From Actinacidiphila glaucinigra (GTDB lineage Bacteria > Actinomycetota > Actinomycetes > Streptomycetales > Streptomycetaceae): a stretch of 43,409 nt of DNA. This document shows positions 25,399 through 38,356 of this stretch, one piece after another. Both the position numbers and the translations under genes were made by a program. Position 1 is the first letter of the stretch. Every line of letters starts with the position of its first letter. Under the pieces are notes generated by a model, which was given only the letters and a program-made list of their open reading frames with translations, did not search any database and was not told the origin of the DNA. The DNA lies in NCBI RefSeq assembly GCF_900188405.1, contig NZ_FZOF01000040.1:1-43409 (forward strand), read 5' to 3'.

Positions 25399-25654
25399 GA
25401 CGGCAACCTCCGACTGCGGGCGCCGGGGTAGCTCCCGGCCCCTCGGCTTCCCCGCCAGCCTGGCTGACGGGTTACGTGAATGAATGCGCATGTCGGGACC
25501 AATCAGCCTCCCTGAAATGCCCTGCCAGGCCCAGGCATCCGACGGCCCGGGTACGGGCGAGCGTGCGAGTCGGCCCAGGTACCTGCGGGTGGGCCCACCT
25601 TTGCTACGGGAATAGCCTCCGTACAATCCGGTTGCGGTGGTCGGCCCATCGTTA

Positions 25655-26109
25655 TCACTTTCCTGCAGTGGTCTGCCTTCCCTTCATCGCCTGCTCGACC
25701 CACGAGCGCAGGACGTGCGCGGGTGCCGCGCCGGCCTGCCGGGCTACCGTCTCGCCCTGATCCAGAACGAGCAGGGTCGGCACCGCCTGTACCTCGAACC
25801 GCCGGCTGAGCTGCGGATTCTTGTCCACGTCGACCTTGACAAGCTTGATCCGTCCGGCGAGGTCGCGGGCGACCTGTTCAAGGGCGGGGCTGACCATGCG
25901 GCAGGGGCCGCACCAGGTGGCCCAGAGGTCGACGACGACGGGCTGGGTGGCGTTGTCGGCAACCTCGGCGAAGTCGTCGTCGCCTGCGTCGACGATCCAG
26001 GGCAGGGGCTGCTTGCAGTGGCCGCAGTTGGGGCGACCCTCGGCGGCCACAGGAATCCGGTTGGTGCGCCCGCAGTTCGGGCAGGTCGAGGTCACCGTCC
26101 GGGTGGTGT

Positions 26110-26113
<4 letters not shown>
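25655..26113 (-). CDS. trxC: Thioredoxin with N-terminal zinc ribbon (TrxC/Trx2-like)
   Basis: A 152-residue thioredoxin. The first 38 residues carry two CxxC knuckles (Cys11, Cys14; Cys30, Cys33) that should bind zinc, as in E. coli thioredoxin 2. The thioredoxin fold follows, with the active site WCGPC at 67-71 and cis-Pro112 (AVPT). It reduces protein disulfides in the cytosol; the zinc-ribbon type is linked to oxidative stress, with redox-linked chaperone activity reported for some members. It is the last gene of the chaperone operon: its GTG start at 26113 overlaps the clpB stop (GTGA). This tight coupling suggests it works on the same clients as the disaggregase. Confidence 0.9.
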
Positions 26114-28736
<2,623 letters not shown>

Positions 28737-28746
<10 letters not shown>

Positions 28747-29144
28747 GGGGGTGTTTCACTCCTCGTGCCGCGGCCGCGCAGGGCGGCTTCGAGCAGGCTG
28801 ATGCGGTCGAGCAGGTCGAGCACCAGGCCGATGGATGCGTAGTTGAGGCAGAGTCCGGAGCGCAGCCGCTGGATACGGGCGAGGACCGCCGGGGCCGTGG
28901 GGTCGAACACCAGGTGCCCCGCTGCGTCGCGCTCGGCGTCGACCAGGCCGAGGGCGACGAACCGGCGGATCAGATCGGGGTGGAGACCCGAGCGACTGGC
29001 CACCACGTTCAAGGAGAGCCTGGGGGCGGGCACGAGCGCGTACCGGACAGCCGTCGAGGCGGTGATGTCGGCACCCGTTCGTACCGGACGGTGGCCCACA
29101 CCGGCCCGGCCGATGCCAGCCGCTCCCGGGGGTCGGTCCTTCAT
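28737..29144 (-). CDS. cbpM: CbpM-like MerR-type chaperone modulator
   Basis: A 135-residue protein with a winged-helix HTH of MerR type: RLSLNVVASRSGLHPDLIRR, FVALGLVD, then a CbpM-like helical end (ARIQRLRSGLCLNYASIGLV, LDLLDRISLLEAALR). CbpM binds the J-domain of CbpA and inhibits it. In the standard actinobacterial operon this place is held by HspR, also MerR-type; this protein lacks the HspR C-terminal pattern, so the CbpM assignment is favoured. The first 40 residues are Gly/Arg/Pro-rich and non-conserved, so the true start may be further in. Its ATG overlaps the cbpA stop (ATGA) and its stop lies inside clpB. Confidence 0.72.
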
Positions 29145-30082
29145 CGTGTCCTCCTGGGGTCGAACGACGAGGTGGCGGCGAGCTCCTCGAACAGTTCACG
29201 CTCCCGATCGCCGAGGGTGGGCGGCACCACGACGCGGAGTTCGGCAAACAGGTCGCCGTTCGCGCCGCGCGGGTTGGGCATGCCTTCGCCGCGCAGCCGC
29301 AGCCGTCGACCGCTGGACGAGCCCGCAGGCACCGTGACCTTGGCCGTGCTGCCGCCGGGGGTGGGCACCGGCACGGTCGCCCCCAGGGCCGCCTCCCAGG
29401 GGGCAACCGGGATCTGAATGTGCACGTCCCGGCCGTCCAGCCGGAACCGAGGGTGGGGCTTAATACGCACCCGCAGGTACAGGTCGCCCGCGGGGGCGTC
29501 ACCACTGCCCTGGCCGCCCTCGCCCACCAGCCGGACGCGCTGCCCATCGGTGACGCCCGGCGGCACATCGACCTCGTACCGCCGCGGCTGCCCGCCGGGA
29601 CCGGCGAGCGTGACGGTGCGACGGCCGCCCTTGTAGGCCTCCTCGACGGTGAGGGGCAGTTCGGCCTCCTGGTCCGCTCCGGGGACGCCGCCTCGGGCGG
29701 CGCCGGCTCCGAACATGGAGCCGAGCAGGTCCTCGATGTCGATGCCCTCCGCTCCGAAGCCGGTGGCGTACCGGACGCGGGGACCGCCCGCACCCGCGGT
29801 CCTCCCATCTCGGAAGCCGGCGCCCGCTCCCGCCGCGACCCGTTCGTCGAAGTCCTCGGGGATCTTGCGGAAGTCCTCGCCGAAGCGGTCGTAACGGGCC
29901 CGGGTCTTCGGGTCCGACAGGACGCTGTACGCCTCGTTGAGGTCCTTGAAGCGTTCCTCCGCCTCGGGGTCCTTGTTGACGTCGGGGTGGTACCTGCGAG
30001 CGAGCTTGCGATATGCCTGCTGGATCTCGTCCGGGCTCGCGGTCCGTGACACGCCCAGCACCTCGTAGTAGTCCCGTGCCAT
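29141..30082 (-). CDS. cbpA: CbpA-type J-domain co-chaperone (DnaJ without zinc finger)
   Basis: A 313-residue class B J-protein. The J-domain (residues 4-70) has the HPD motif (RRYHPDVNKD). A Gly-rich linker follows (about 78-135), then two beta-barrel client-binding domains (from about 140: ELPLTVEEAYKGGRRTVTL; later VPAGSSSGRRLRLRGEGMPN). The four CxxCxGxG zinc repeats of DnaJ are absent, and no cysteine is seen at all. This is the CbpA layout. It stimulates DnaK ATPase and delivers substrates. It is 6 bases after grpE and overlaps cbpM by 4 bases (ATGA), giving a CbpA-CbpM pair inside a DnaK operon. Confidence 0.92.
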   Translation of the reverse strand: MARDYYEVLGVSRTASPDEIQQAYRKLARRYHPDVNKDPEAEERFKDLNEAYSVLSDPKTRARYDRFGEDFRKIPEDFDERVAAGAGAGFRDGRTAGAGGPRVRYATGFGAEGIDIEDLLGSMFGAGAARGGVPGADQEAELPLTVEEAYKGGRRTVTLAGPGGQPRRYEVDVPPGVTDGQRVRLVGEGGQGSGDAPAGDLYLRVRIKPHPRFRLDGRDVHIQIPVAPWEAALGATVPVPTPGGSTAKVTVPAGSSSGRRLRLRGEGMPNPRGANGDLFAELRVVVPPTLGDRERELFEELAATSSFDPRRTR

Positions 30083-30088
30083 CGCCGG

Positions 30089-30700
30089 TCACTCCCGCTT
30101 TGCGACGGTCACCGCAGCTGGTCTGAGCTGCCGCTCGCCGTCCCCGTAGCCGGCGCGCAGCACCTCGACGACCGTGCCCGGCTCCACGTCGGGGTCCTGG
30201 ACGACGCCGACCACCTCGTGCCGGGCCGGGTCGAAGGCGACGCCGGTCTCCGCGTGTCGCGGGTAGCCGAGCAGTTCGATGACGTTTACTGCCTGGTCGC
30301 GAACAGCCCGGATGCCCTCCACGATCGCGCCCGAATCGGCGCCCGCGTGGTTGAGAGCGAGTTCGAGGTTGTCGATGACGGGCAGGAAGGCGGCCGCCGT
30401 GCGGGACCGCTCGACCGCCCGCTCCCGCTCCAGTTCCCTGGCGTGACGCTTGCGAAGGTTGTCGAGGTCGGCGAGCGCGCGCCGCCAGCGGTCCTCCAGT
30501 TCCTGGATCGCGGTCGTGTACTCGTCTTCGGCACGCGCGGGGCCGGCGGCGTCGGGTCCCGGTTCGCCGTTCGCCGCTTCCGGCCGGGGCGGCGGGCCCG
30601 GTTGCGGCAAGTCCCCGCTAGGAGGGCGTACGGCGCCTTCCGGGACCGGTTCGACCGGATCCGACGCGGCCTGGTGGGGTTCCTGGGAGCGGCTGGGCAT
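30089..30700 (-). CDS. grpE: GrpE nucleotide exchange factor
   Basis: A 203-residue GrpE. The N-terminal 60 residues are acidic/Pro-rich and disordered. A long coiled coil follows (ELEDRWRRALADLDNLRKRH), then the C-terminal beta domain (FDPARHEVVGVVQDPDVEPG, TVVEVLRAGYGDGERQLRPA). It releases ADP from DnaK. It starts 8 bases after the dnaK stop, and the sequence between (GGCGCGCC) leaves the Shine-Dalgarno weak, so translation is probably coupled to dnaK. The family-typical LRPA-V-V ending is intact, so the protein should work. Confidence 0.92.
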   Translation of the reverse strand: MPSRSQEPHQAASDPVEPVPEGAVRPPSGDLPQPGPPPRPEAANGEPGPDAAGPARAEDEYTTAIQELEDRWRRALADLDNLRKRHARELERERAVERSRTAAAFLPVIDNLELALNHAGADSGAIVEGIRAVRDQAVNVIELLGYPRHAETGVAFDPARHEVVGVVQDPDVEPGTVVEVLRAGYGDGERQLRPAAVTVAKRE

Positions 30701-30708
30701 GGCGCGCC

Positions 30709-32601
<1,893 letters not shown>

Positions 32602-32669
32602 GGGGAACTCCTCCCGTGCGGCGGCATGCGCCGGCACTGCGGATCTGATCGTTCAGGTTGGGGTCACGA

Positions 32670-32955
32670 GCGCTCCGGAAATCGGGCCGTAGAGGGCGGG
32701 GACGAGGAGCTTCCAGCCGGTTGCCGAGGCCGCAAAGCCAGCTGATCAGCGCACCGGGAAGCCCCGCTCGCCGCTTCGTGCCAGACGGCCCCCGCTGTAG
32801 TCCATACGCCCGATGACATGCTCGCCGAGGCGGACGTCATGACCGATGGTGGCCGCCCTCTGTGCGAAAACCCCAGGTAAGACGTGATCGACGGCGCGTT
32901 CGGCTTCCTTGTACGTCTCGTACGTGACAATCGGCCTGCGTGAGTGTTCGGTCAT
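32670..32955 (-). pseudogene. General stress protein YflT-like, broken by two frameshifts
   Basis: ATG 32955 (GGAAGGA upstream) opens MTEHSRRPIVTYETYKEAER, VRLGEHVIGRMDYSGG, the N-terminal half of a YflT/general stress protein 17M-type domain, then reaches a stop at 32746. Similarity goes on in a second frame (GAVWHEAASGAS) and then a third (GALISWLCGLGN), matching the Gly/Ala-rich membrane hairpin that normally follows. So two frameshifts, around 32770-32800, destroyed the gene. It sits directly upstream of dnaK on the same strand, and its decayed 3' end now forms the dnaK upstream region. A 69-residue product could still be made. Confidence 0.65.
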
Positions 32956-33099
32956 CGCCCAGTCCTTCCTGCCGGGCATACGCGAGCCCAGGCAGCCCCA
33001 GACTCGCGAGCCGAGCAGCTCTACGCCTGCACCCGGCAAGTCCAAGAACAGCAGAGCCTGTCACCCCACGAGCACAAAGCCAAAGACTCCGGACATCTC

Positions 33100-33124
33100 G
33101 GGTAATTTGCGTCGGGTGGGGTAC
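33100..33124 (+). promoter_or_regulatory. Sigma-B-like promoter for the PucR-type gene
   Basis: GGGT (33100-33103), 15 bases, GGGTAC (33119-33124) fits the Streptomyces sigma-B family consensus GNNT-N14-16-GGGTAC/T. It lies 110 bases before the regulator start, leaving a leader that holds a mini-ORF. Confidence 0.4.
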
Positions 33125-33175
33125 GCGAAGGGTCGCCGTCATTTCTCGGCGGACTCGGCGGAAGGGAGTAACCCC

Positions 33176-33190
33176 ATGGCCGGCCGCTGA
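33176..33190 (+). other. Four-codon leader mini-ORF (MAGR-stop)
   Basis: ATGGCCGGCCGCTGA, preceded by GGAAGGGAG, 43 bases before the regulator's own start ATGGCCGGCAGC. Both starts share a similar upstream (GGAGT-A/G-A-C/T-CCC), so the initiation region looks duplicated. It may act as an upstream translated leader or be a decayed duplicate. Confidence 0.4.
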
Positions 33191-33200
33191 ACACGGAACG

Positions 33201-33315
33201 TGTACCGCCCGCTAGGGAGAACGGAGTGATCCCATGGCCGGCAGCCGGGCGCGCACCCTGCACCACCGCCACTACGACCGGGAGAGCAGCCCCACCCGGT
33301 GTAGCGGGCGGTACA
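33201..33315. repeat. 14-bp inverted repeat around the regulator start codon
   Basis: TGTACCGCCCGCTA (33201-33214) and its exact reverse complement TAGCGGGCGGTACA (33302-33315), 87 bases apart, enclose the Shine-Dalgarno and start codon of the PucR-type gene. It could form an mRNA structure over the start or be two operator half-sites. Confidence 0.55.
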
Positions 33316-35012
33316 GCGCGGCCACGCGAAGAGGAGCCCGCCCACGCGTTCCAGCCCCAGATGAGGGTGCCCCCCACAAACTGATGGCGCTCTCCCGCGC
33401 CCTATTCGACACTCGGGACGAAGGCGAGATCCTGCGCCTGGCCATGGACGGCATAGCTGCCGCAGGGCCATATAGCGCCGAGGCCGGGTACCTCAGGGTG
33501 GACGGCGACCTGGTCCCAAGCCCGAGGGACGGGCAGGCCCATGCCTTGGCCGTGGACCGGAAGGTGCGGGAGCTGGCCGGGCATGACGGTCCTGTGACCG
33601 TACCCGACCGATCCTGGGGCCGGGCCCTGGGGCTACGGGGACATGGGGGACTCCTCGGCTACCTCGTGGTGACGTCCCGATCCCAGCCCACCGAGGCCGA
33701 GCGATCCCTGCTCGCCATGCTCGTCCGGCATGCCGCTGGTGCTTTGACCGTCGCCTTCGCACACCGCTGCCACCGCGAGGACGCGGTCGAGCTTCACCGG
33801 CTGAGGGAGGAACGGACTGTTCTCCAAGGGCAGCTGATTTCCGTTGTGGCCGAGCTGGGGTGGCAGCGGGCCGTTCACGCGATCATGACCGAGGTCGCGG
33901 GCTCGGACGGCGGCGAGGAAGCCATTACCCGCGCTCTGCACGGGCTCACTGGACTTCCCGCGCTGGTCGAGGACCGCTTCGGTCGGCTGAGGTCCTGGAC
34001 CGGACCCAGCCGCCCTGACCCCTATCCGGAACCGGACCCTGTACGCCAGGACGAAATGCTGTACGCCGTCGCCCGGGAGGCCGGGCCGGTCCGAATCAAG
34101 GACCGGCTGATCGCCCTGGTCCGCCCGCACGGAGAGATCCTGGGCGTGCTGGCCCTGGTCGATGCCCAGGACGAGGCCGACGAGCACACTGTGCTCGCGC
34201 TGGAGCACGCCGCCACGTTGCTCGCCCTGGAGCTGGCGCACCTGCGTCTTCTGGCCGAAGTGGAGCTGAGGCTGCATCGCGAGCTGGCCGACGACCTCCT
34301 GGCGGGGACGGACGAGGCGAGCGCCTTCGCCCGGTCCGAGGCAGTCGGACACGACCTGCACCGCAGCCACTACATCGTCGTGGTGCAGTGGTCGAATCGG
34401 ACTGCGGACGATTACTTCGCACAAACCGTGGGCCGGGCAGCCTCTGCCGTGGGCATGCGCTCGCTGCTGACCCGGCGTTCCGACCACGTGGTTCTACTCG
34501 CCGACGACAGACCGCCCGCCCGGGCTTTGTACGAGGCGCTTGCCCGGGAGACGGGGACACGGTCCGGGGCCATCGGGGTGAGCGCTCAGTGCAACTCCCC
34601 GGACGACATCCCCCACCGCTACCAGGAGGCGCAGCGTGCCCTGGAAGTGCGCCGTCATTCCCGCGAGCGTTACGGCACGACGTTTTTCGACGAGCTTGGC
34701 CTCTACCGGGTTCTGGGACCTGGCAACGATTACCGGGAACTAGAAACGTTTGTCCACGAGTGGCTCGGGCAGCTCATCGACTACGACTCCCGGCACCACA
34801 CAGCCATGGTGGAGACCCTGACCCGGTACTTCGACTGCGGCGGCAACTACGACGAGACCGCCGAATCCCTCGCGATCCATCGCAGTACGTTGCGTTATCG
34901 GCTCCAGCGCATCCGTGACATCAGCGGCAACAACCTCGCCAACGTCGAGGACCGGCTCAACCTCCAGGTGGCGACCCGAGTGTGGAAGATCGTGCTAGGC
35001 GGAGCCGAGTAG
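33234..35012 (+). CDS. GAF/PucR-type transcriptional regulator (592 aa)
   Basis: A cytosolic regulator with a sensory N-terminal GAF-like region (residues about 45-180: ALSRALFDTRDEGEILRLAM, GLLGYLVVTSRSQPTEAERS), a second GAF-like part (about 215-350), the CdaR-type GGDEF-like domain (about 370-490) and a C-terminal PucR HTH_30 (YFDCGGNYDETAESLAIHRS, TLRYRLQRIRDISGNNL). PucR/CdaR regulators usually activate genes in response to a small molecule. ATG 33234 follows GGAGAACGGAG; ATG 33384 is an alternative, since the first 45 residues are Arg-rich and not conserved. It reads toward the catalase gene (404 bases further), away from the dnaK operon. Confidence 0.85.
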   Translation: MAGSRARTLHHRHYDRESSPTRCSGRYSAATRRGARPRVPAPDEGAPHKLMALSRALFDTRDEGEILRLAMDGIAAAGPYSAEAGYLRVDGDLVPSPRDGQAHALAVDRKVRELAGHDGPVTVPDRSWGRALGLRGHGGLLGYLVVTSRSQPTEAERSLLAMLVRHAAGALTVAFAHRCHREDAVELHRLREERTVLQGQLISVVAELGWQRAVHAIMTEVAGSDGGEEAITRALHGLTGLPALVEDRFGRLRSWTGPSRPDPYPEPDPVRQDEMLYAVAREAGPVRIKDRLIALVRPHGEILGVLALVDAQDEADEHTVLALEHAATLLALELAHLRLLAEVELRLHRELADDLLAGTDEASAFARSEAVGHDLHRSHYIVVVQWSNRTADDYFAQTVGRAASAVGMRSLLTRRSDHVVLLADDRPPARALYEALARETGTRSGAIGVSAQCNSPDDIPHRYQEAQRALEVRRHSRERYGTTFFDELGLYRVLGPGNDYRELETFVHEWLGQLIDYDSRHHTAMVETLTRYFDCGGNYDETAESLAIHRSTLRYRLQRIRDISGNNLANVEDRLNLQVATRVWKIVLGGAE

Positions 35013-35415
35013 TAGTGACCGTCTCAGCGTCCAGACCCTCGCTCCAACGCCACAGCGGAGACGGGTCTCCGACCGCGACGAAACCCATGCGGTCTGACCA
35101 CGCGGCTGACCAAACCGCCGTGCGCGTACTCGGCGAGAGGCCCATCGCCGGGCTCGTCCAGAGCCAGCTGAGCCCCCTGGTAGACGAATCGGTGTTCGTT
35201 GAAGGTGTGCTACATGGCGATCCGGGCTTTCTCCGGGTGGCCTCCTGCCAGGACTCTAAGGCTCCCACCTGCCCTCCCCGCGAGGCGCATGCCACCTGGC
35301 ACCCGGGGTGACATGCGCCGCGAACGGCGGACATCCCACGCCGCGCCGTTTGCCCGCGGGTGGCACCGGTTACCCGGAGACGACAGGGTTTCCGAGGGAC
35401 GAGCGGGAGAGCGCC
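35013..35415. other. Gap between regulator and catalase genes
   Basis: 403 bases with no recognised gene. Frames on both strands stay open (for example plus 34982-35311) but show no motif or ribosome-binding site. It should hold the katE promoter; no GGGTA(C/T) box with correct spacing was found. Confidence 0.35.
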
Positions 35416-37716
35416 ATGGCCAACGAGCCGGGCCCGGTGAAGAAGATCGTAGACAAGGTCATGGACGTGGGCGCGGGGCTCACCCCCGCGGGACGGGCGG
35501 ACATCCCCGGCGTGCCGGCGAGCATGCCTCCGACGGTGGAGGAACCGGTCGAGCCGCACACGCCGCTGCCGGCCAAGCCCGACCAGGACGTGCCCACCCC
35601 GCTCAGCGCCACGGGGCGCACGGACGGGCCGTCCAAGACCGTGCGGGCCCAGGACGGCGCTTTCCTCACCAGCGCGCAGGGCGCGCGCCTGCCCGACACC
35701 GATCACTCGCTCAAGGCCGGACCGCGCGGTCCGGTGCTGCTGCAGGACCACCATCTGCGCGAGAAGGTCATGCACTTCGACCACGAGCGGATCCCGGAGC
35801 GAGTGGTGCACGCCCGGGGCGCCGCGGCGCACGGCGTCTTCCGGGGTTACGGCACGACGGCCGAGGTCTGCAAGGCTGCCTTCCTCGCGAAGGACGTCGA
35901 CACGCCGGTCTTCGTGCGGTTCTCCACCGTCCTGGGTTCGCGGGGTTCCGCCGACACCGTGCGCGACACCCGCGGGTTCGCCACCAAGTTCTACACGTCC
36001 GAGGGCGTCTTCGACCTGGTCGGCAACAACATCCCGGTGTTCTTCATCCAGGATGCGATCAAGTTCCCGGACATCATCCACGCCGGCAAGCCGCATCCGG
36101 ATCGGGAGATCCCGCAGGCGCAGAGCGCGCACGACACCTTCTGGGACTTCGTGTCCCTGCACACCGAGGCCACGCACCACACCCTGTGGAACATGTCCGA
36201 CCGCGGCATCCCGCGTTCCTTCCGCACCATGGAGGGGTTCGGCGTCCATACCTTCCGCCTGGTCAGCGCCACCGGCGCCACCACCCTGGTGAAGTTCCAC
36301 TGGAAGCCCAAAGCTGGCGTCCACTCCCTGGTGTGGGAGGAGGCGCAGATGATCAGCGGCATGGACCCGGACTTCCACCGCCGCGACCTGGCCGACGCCA
36401 TCGAGGCCGGCGCGCACCCGCAGTGGGAGCTGGGCATCCAGACCTTCCCCGACACCCCGGAGCAGACCTTCCAGGGGATCGACCTGCTGGACCCGACGAA
36501 GATCGTCCCGGAGGAGCTGGCACCGGTGCAGCCCGTCGGGCTGCTCACCCTGAACGCTAACCCCACCAACTTCTTCGCCGAGACCGAGCAGGTGGCCTTC
36601 CACGTCGGCCACCTGGTTCCCGGCATCGACATCACCGACGACGCGCTGCTGGCCGGACGGCTCTTCTCCTACCTCGACACCCAGATCACCCGGCTGGGCG
36701 GCCCCAACTTCCCGCAGATCCCGATCAACCGGCCGCACGCCGCGGTCAACGACATGCTGCGCGACGGCTTCCACCAGGACGCGGTGCACACGGGCGTCGC
36801 CCCCTACAAGCCCAACTCCCTGGACGGTGGTTGCCCGTTCTTCGCCGGCGCCGGGGATCACGCCTACATCGAGCACCCCACGCCGATCGCGGCCGCCGCG
36901 AAGGTACGTGAGGCATCGGCCTCGTTCGACGACCACTTCAGCCAGGCACGGTTGTTCTGGCTCAGCATGAGTCCGGCCGAACGGGAGCACATCATTGCCG
37001 CCTACACCTTCGAGCTCGGCAAGTGCTACGAGCGGGCCATCAAGGAACGCACCCTGTTGGTCCTGGCGAACATTGATCCCTACCTGTGCCGGCAGGTCGC
37101 GCAAGGTCTGGGCCTGCCCACCCCGGAGGCCTCGCAACCGCTCACCGAGGCGCAGCCCAGTCCTGCGCTGTCGCAGGTCAGTCGCACCTGGCCGACCGCC
37201 GGGCGCGTCATCGGCATCGTCACCGACGGCACCTGCGACCTGGGAGCTGTGGACACCGTCCGGCGTTCCGTGCTGGCGGGCGGGATGGTCCCGCTGATCG
37301 TCGCCCCGACCGGCGGCACCCTCACAGGTGAAGGCGCCGATCCTGTGACGGTGCAGCGCAGCTTCGCCACCGCGCGCTCGGTCGAGTTCGACGCGCTGCT
37401 GCTGGCCGGGGCCCCCGTCCCGGCCGCCGACGCCCAAGGCGGCCGGGACGCCAAGGCCGGGGCCTCGGCTCTCGCCGCCACGCCCGTCGACCCGCGCATC
37501 GTGCTGATGCTCCAGGAGGCCTACCGCCACGCGAAGCCGATCGGCGGCTGGGACAACGCCGAGGCCGCACTGCAGGCGGCCGGCATCGGCGCCGACGCGC
37601 TCGGCGTGGTCACCGGCTCCGACAGCGAGGCCGTGCTGCGCGACATCACCGCGCTGCTGGGCGCCCACCGCGTATGGGACCGGTTCCCCGCTCCGTCGGA
37701 GAGCGGCGCCGCCTGA
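35416..37716 (+). CDS. katE: Large-subunit catalase (HPII/KatE type) with PfpI-like C-terminal domain
   Basis: A 766-residue clade II catalase. The N-terminal extension (about 95 residues) starts MANEPGPVKKIVDKVMDVGA. The distal-side His132 lies in VVHARG and the catalytic Asn near 204 in LVGNNIPVFFIQD. The proximal haem ligand is Tyr419 in RLFSYLDTQITRLGGPNF. From about residue 595, GRVIGIVTDGTCDLGAVDTV begins the flavodoxin/PfpI-like domain that marks large catalases. The enzyme breaks down hydrogen peroxide and is often a stationary-phase or osmotic-stress catalase in bacteria. ATG 35416 has GGGAG 6 bases upstream. A shared bidirectional terminator separates it from the convergent DUF3140 gene. 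Confidence 0.94.
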   Translation: MANEPGPVKKIVDKVMDVGAGLTPAGRADIPGVPASMPPTVEEPVEPHTPLPAKPDQDVPTPLSATGRTDGPSKTVRAQDGAFLTSAQGARLPDTDHSLKAGPRGPVLLQDHHLREKVMHFDHERIPERVVHARGAAAHGVFRGYGTTAEVCKAAFLAKDVDTPVFVRFSTVLGSRGSADTVRDTRGFATKFYTSEGVFDLVGNNIPVFFIQDAIKFPDIIHAGKPHPDREIPQAQSAHDTFWDFVSLHTEATHHTLWNMSDRGIPRSFRTMEGFGVHTFRLVSATGATTLVKFHWKPKAGVHSLVWEEAQMISGMDPDFHRRDLADAIEAGAHPQWELGIQTFPDTPEQTFQGIDLLDPTKIVPEELAPVQPVGLLTLNANPTNFFAETEQVAFHVGHLVPGIDITDDALLAGRLFSYLDTQITRLGGPNFPQIPINRPHAAVNDMLRDGFHQDAVHTGVAPYKPNSLDGGCPFFAGAGDHAYIEHPTPIAAAAKVREASASFDDHFSQARLFWLSMSPAEREHIIAAYTFELGKCYERAIKERTLLVLANIDPYLCRQVAQGLGLPTPEASQPLTEAQPSPALSQVSRTWPTAGRVIGIVTDGTCDLGAVDTVRRSVLAGGMVPLIVAPTGGTLTGEGADPVTVQRSFATARSVEFDALLLAGAPVPAADAQGGRDAKAGASALAATPVDPRIVLMLQEAYRHAKPIGGWDNAEAALQAAGIGADALGVVTGSDSEAVLRDITALLGAHRVWDRFPAPSESGAA

Positions 37717-37740
37717 GCAAAGGCGCACAACCCTGACGAT

Positions 37741-37778
37741 GCCTCCCTCAGCCGGCTCGGTTCCCTGCTGAGGGAGGC
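37741..37778. terminator. Bidirectional terminator between katE and DUF3140 genes
   Basis: A perfect 12-bp stem (GCCTCCCTCAGC at 37741-37752, GCTGAGGGAGGC at 37767-37778) with a 14-base loop, lying 24 bases after the katE stop and 23 bases after the convergent DUF3140 stop. Confidence 0.75.
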
Positions 37779-37801
37779 CCGCCGTCCGCTCCAAGAAGCG
37801 T

Positions 37802-38137
37802 TCACTTCAGTGGATCATGGCCCCAGTTCATCAGGGAGTACCGCCACCGTGTCTCGGTGACATCGCCGCCGGGCCGCTGCTTGACGTGCCGGTGGACGTA
37901 GCCGACGACCTTGCGCATGTGCGCCAGGTCGTCGTCGCTGAGGTCGCCCTTGTTGGTGCGCAGCAGCGTGACGATCCGCCGGCCCGAGGCGTGGCCCACG
38001 CTCTCGCCGCCGTCGCTTTGATCGACGCTCTTCGACTCATCGGTGGCAAGCCACTTCTCGAGCTGGGCCGCCGTCATGTTGACCGCTTCTTCGAAGGCGC
38101 TCACCGCCTCGTCCCGCTCTTCCCGCCTCCCGGCCAC
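37802..38137 (-). CDS. DUF3140 family protein (111 aa)
   Basis: A 111-residue helical protein with FEEAVNMTAAQLEKWLATDE (opening helix), GRRIVTLLRTNKGDLSDDDL and AHMRKVVGYVHRHVKQRP, then TRWRYSLMNWGHDPLK at the end. This is the full DUF3140 pattern, found next to DUF2945 genes in many actinobacteria and other bacteria; fungal relatives have been described as plant-derived-signal or DNA-associated proteins, but function is unproven. It starts 3 bases after the DUF2945 stop and is surely co-transcribed with it. Confidence 0.85.
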   Translation of the reverse strand: MAGRREERDEAVSAFEEAVNMTAAQLEKWLATDESKSVDQSDGGESVGHASGRRIVTLLRTNKGDLSDDDLAHMRKVVGYVHRHVKQRPGGDVTETRWRYSLMNWGHDPLK

Positions 38138-38140
38138 GGC

Positions 38141-38356
38141 TCACTCTTCCTTGCCCAGTGACTCAGGCTTGTGGACGGCCGATCGCCCGGACTTGTCGCT
38201 CTCCACCTCGTACTGCGGTTCCTCACTGGAGGCGTCGACGGTGCGGCCCGCCGCCCGGGTCCGTTTGGTGATCTTCTTCTTGACCTTGCCTGTCACCTTC
38301 TGGCCGTGGCTCTTCCACGACACCTCGTCGCCCTTGCTCAGGTCACGCTCGGCCAT
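38141..38356 (-). CDS. DUF2945 / HVA1-type TUDOR-like protein (71 aa)
   Basis: A 71-residue basic protein. LSKGDEVSWKSHGQKVTGKV is the SH3/Tudor-like start of the DUF2945 (hypervirulence-associated HVA1) family, followed by ITKRTRAAGRTVDASSEEPQ, YEVESDKSGRSAVHKPESL. Predicted to be a small beta-barrel, possibly nucleic-acid-binding; no proven role. ATG 38356 has GAGGAGG upstream. First gene of the pair with DUF3140. Confidence 0.85.
   Translation of the reverse strand: MAERDLSKGDEVSWKSHGQKVTGKVKKKITKRTRAAGRTVDASSEEPQYEVESDKSGRSAVHKPESLGKEE

Noticed and set aside
32602..32760. HspR (HAIR) or HrcA (CIRCE) operator before dnaK
   Set aside because: I looked for CTTGAGT-N7-ACTCAAG and TTAGCACTC-N9-GAGTGCTAA and found neither, even with a few mismatches.
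34957..37794. 945-codon open frame on the minus strand
   Set aside because: Antisense to katE, whose haem and active-site residues are all in the plus frame.
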